64,000 nucleotides of DNA from Leptoclinus maculatus. Its lineage: Eukaryota; Chordata; Actinopteri; Perciformes; Stichaeidae. A program made the position numbers and the translations under genes. Below are positions 61,501 to 64,000 of this stretch, piece after piece. The stretch lies in contig JAVDOI010000011.1 of assembly GCA_032191485.1 (NCBI GenBank), forward strand, positions 16,722,617 through 16,786,616. The letters run 5' to 3'. Numbering within the stretch: the first letter of the stretch is position 1; each line of letters begins with the position of its first letter. The notes under the pieces were generated by a model. That model did not search any database. It was given only the letters and a program-made list of their open reading frames with translations, and was not told where the DNA came from.

Positions 61501-63390
61501 CACATGAAACAGACTTTCCCTTATAAATGCTTTATTTTGTGCTACTCATTTGTCACTTTCCTAGCTCCACGTTATGTACAGAAGAGGTCGTAACCTTCCT
61601 CAACACACAAATGCTCTTTTGGGCATGCTCAACCAGCAAGCCTGAGGGCTACAGAGGTATTCAAATTTATTGTTATTCAACCCACCATTTTTTGTGTCAG
61701 CGGTTAGTGAATATGTAGCGTGCGCTGCTCTGATCATGAGAAATATCTATTACTGTTGAAGAAAATCGTCATATAACCTAGGATTGCACCGAACACATTT
61801 GGTTTCATAAGAAACGGTTTATGTAACTTGTTATGATGAACTCAGCAAATGTGGTGTGCTGTTGAACACAGCATAATATGTCTTCCTTGAAGTGTGGGAA
61901 GTTAACGGTTCCTAGAAAGTGATAAAGGCGCGCCAGACAAATTGGAATTATATACAAAACATTTCCCGTACGTGTATCATTTGTTCTTGACCCAGAGGAC
62001 ATGAGAGCTTGACATAATGAGGAGACCAGATGTGCTGTTTGTGGTTCATTCGATACACATGTAGGCACACTTCATATATGCCTCCTGTATGAAGGAGATA
62101 TGAGACAATCTAAAACTGGAGGATCTTTGACTTAAGGTGGTTGTCCTTTACTGTGTTTATAGTTTCAGGTTTTGGGTTAATTGGAACTTCTGTCACCACA
62201 TACAAGGAAAGATATTTGTGTTGTGAAAATCATCCAAAGAATAAAGGGGGCAATGAGTCCTGTGGATTATCAATAGTAACTGGGAGATGGCTTCTGAAAA
62301 GATGTGCGTGTTGACTTTCTCAAATGTCATTTGTTGATGCTTTTAATGCTACAAACAACATGCTATTCACCTCTCCTGTGTCGCAGCAGTTACTGGGAGG
62401 CAATTAAAGTCTCAGTGGAGAACTCAAATCTTAAGCAAGCTAATAGCATGCTAGCTACCACACAATGACCAAGTGGCATATGGTTTGTTTTGTGTGTGCG
62501 AGTGTTCTAATTAGATAAATAAAATGTACACTAGCAGCGCCGTTGAAGCAGTGAGATTTGACCGCGTGATATTTGGGTGTGTTTCAGTGTCCCAAGCATT
62601 GCGAGAGAACACCTACCCATTCCTGGCCATGATCATGCTGAAGGACCGCAAGATGACAGTGGTGGGCAGGCTCGAGGGCGTCATTCAGCCGGAGGACTTC
62701 ATCAATCAGCTCACCTTCATCATGGATGCCAACCAAACACATCTGATGTCAGAGCGCATGGAACGGTACTTGAAATCAATAAACTCACATCCGATTGCTT
62801 GACATGAGACATCTCATTGGTGAAGTCTTTTTCTAGTTTTATGTTTTTTTTTTTTTACTTTTTGTCAAAGTTTGTTTGAAATTGAAATGTCCGCTTTCTT
62901 CAAATCACTGTTTACTTTAACTGAATAGTTTCCGTCATTTGACTGACTTTTTAATTAACAACGATGGAAAGATCTGAAGGCCGACTGGAGGCATCTGTGA
63001 CCACGACACAGAGCGGTCACAGTACGGTGCCGGTGTATCTGCGCCACTGATCCAGAAGGATCGCATGCTGTGGGATTTTCTCCTTGCACATTAAAATGAG
63101 TAATAATAGATTAGGATGGAACTGCTACGAGCCTGAATATCTAAAGCGACCACTGCACCCCGGCCAGCATACCAGAAAGGTTTCACAGTTTATAAGTACA
63201 GAACATGCTTTGTTTCAGGGAGGAGAGGAACCAGACCCAGGTGCTCAGGCAGCAGCAGGACGAGGCCTATCTCGCCTCCCTCCTTGCTGACCAGGAGAAG
63301 GACCGAAAGAAGAGGGAGGAGGAGGATCAGCTGAGGCAAGAGGAGGAGAAGGTCATACAGAGTGCTCTTGCTGAGGAGCGAAGACGACAA
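58551..63390 (+). CDS. faf2: FAS-associated factor 2 (UBXD8), first nine exons, 3' partial
   Basis: ER and lipid-droplet protein that recruits p97/VCP in ER-associated degradation. Exons: 58551-58613, 59240-59308, 60364-60498, 60773-60849, 60929-61067, 61178-61263, 61565-61656, 62588-62765 and 63219-63390. They sum to 1011 nt, exactly 337 codons. In order they encode the UBA domain (QTEKLLQFQDLTGLESMDQC), the membrane hairpin (GLIGWSYYLIMLPFRFTYY), the UAS thioredoxin-like domain (YLLVYLHGEDHQDTDEFCR, MLFWACSTSKPEGYR) and NTYPFLAMIMLKDRKMTVVG. The Glu/Arg coiled coil follows (RQQQDEAYLASLLADQEKDR). The UBX domain and stop lie beyond the window. Human FAF2 is 445 residues and close throughout. 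The ATG at 58551 gives the conserved MAAPEE start; human FAF2 is also on 5q35.2. Confidence 0.96.
61660..62580 (+). other. faf2: faf2 intron 7
   Basis: About 0.9 kb intron between the YR|V exons. No coding signal or repeat recognised. Confidence 0.6.
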
Positions 63391-63420
63391 GTGAGTTTTC
63401 CCTTAACTAACAACGAGGGC

Positions 63421-63695
63421 CGGTGTGTAGCATTTAGGGGGATCTATTAGTAGACTTGGGAGTATAATATTGGTACGTATGCTTTCTTTAGTGAAAATAA
63501 GAATCGTGTTTTCGTTACCTTAAAATGAGCGGCTTACATCTACATACGGGGCGGGTCCTCTTCACGGAGTCCATCATGCTCCACCGCAATGTGTCTCCAG
63601 TAGCCAGACCAGACCAACCCAACACTGGCTCTGCATAAGGCCGTCCGTAGTTCTCTTGCACGCTTGGCACATGAGAAGTTTCAGTTGGTTGAAAT
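63421..63695. repeat. Teleost interspersed repeat in a faf2 intron
   Basis: GTGTGTAGCATTTAGGGGGA, GTTTTCGTTACCTTAAAATG, TACATCTACATACGGGGCGG, GTCCTCTTCACGGAGTCC and CCAACACTGGCTCTGC follow in the order of a repeat very common in percomorph introns. Confidence 0.72.
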
Positions 63696-64000
63696 TAGGG
63701 CTAAACCATATGACTACATTTTAGAGATGCACCAATTTTAATTTTAGGGTTCCGATTTATCTGATTTATTTATTTTAAAGCCGGACCTGCCGAATCAGAT
63801 TTTCTTTCTAGCAGCTATATTTGAGAGCAAGGCTCCAGACTAAATAGTTTTCACCACCGCCCCAGGAAAACGATTCTGTTTCTACAGTCGGTGAAAACTG
63901 TCAAAAATGATAAATATTATCCCTTTACTCTGTTATTGTGATCAATAGTGGCTATTTGAATGAAACAAACAATTCAAATGATTAGGAAATAAATGATTGT

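Overview
The window is vertebrate nuclear DNA, almost certainly from a percomorph-type teleost. Genes are intron-bearing with GT-AG junctions and mostly short introns. Intergenic DNA carries interspersed repeats that I recognise from bony-fish genomes, plus many (TG)n, (CAG)n and poly-C tracts. Every multi-exon model below was built by hand from splice signals and checked for phase: the summed coding lengths are exact multiples of three.

Layout. (1) 0.5-10.7 kb, plus: cpeb4, complete in 11 coding exons, including the 51-nt and 24-nt alternative exons, with a long AU-rich 3' UTR. (2) 11.6-14 kb, plus: a small three-exon basic protein, probably the fish counterpart of human C5orf47. It is flanked by two divergently oriented perfect CTCF motifs. 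(3) 14-22 kb: no genes; a possible solo LTR, a 33-bp telomere-like minisatellite and other repeats. (4) 22.1-24.1 kb, plus: msx2-type homeobox gene, two exons. (5) 24-40 kb: gene desert with several stretches that look like conserved regulatory DNA. (6) 40.1-41.2 kb, minus: intronless D1-type dopamine receptor with a short C-terminal tail. (7) 45.5-46.7 kb, minus: a four-exon gene, only fragments of which show as long ORFs, encoding a 140-residue secreted four-helix cytokine of IL-4/IL-13/IL-5 type. It has a TATA box and 13 AUUUA motifs in its 3' UTR. (8) 51.6-51.9 kb, minus: an orphan first exon and promoter. (9) 53.2-55.0 kb, minus: NIMA-related kinase, two exons. (10) 55.7-58.0 kb, plus: pin4 parvulin, four exons. 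(11) 58.55 kb to the window end, plus: faf2, first nine exons; the UBX-encoding end lies outside.

The order cpeb4 - C5orf47-like - msx2 - drd1 and the presence of faf2 match human 5q35.2, so this is a conserved synteny block; human NSG2, which lies between C5orf47 and MSX2, was not found. The genes are not a functional operon. The likely shared feature is a regulatory domain around msx2 and drd1. The most notable content is the cytokine gene, found by assembling four small phase-0 exons, and the fully conserved cpeb4 microexon architecture.
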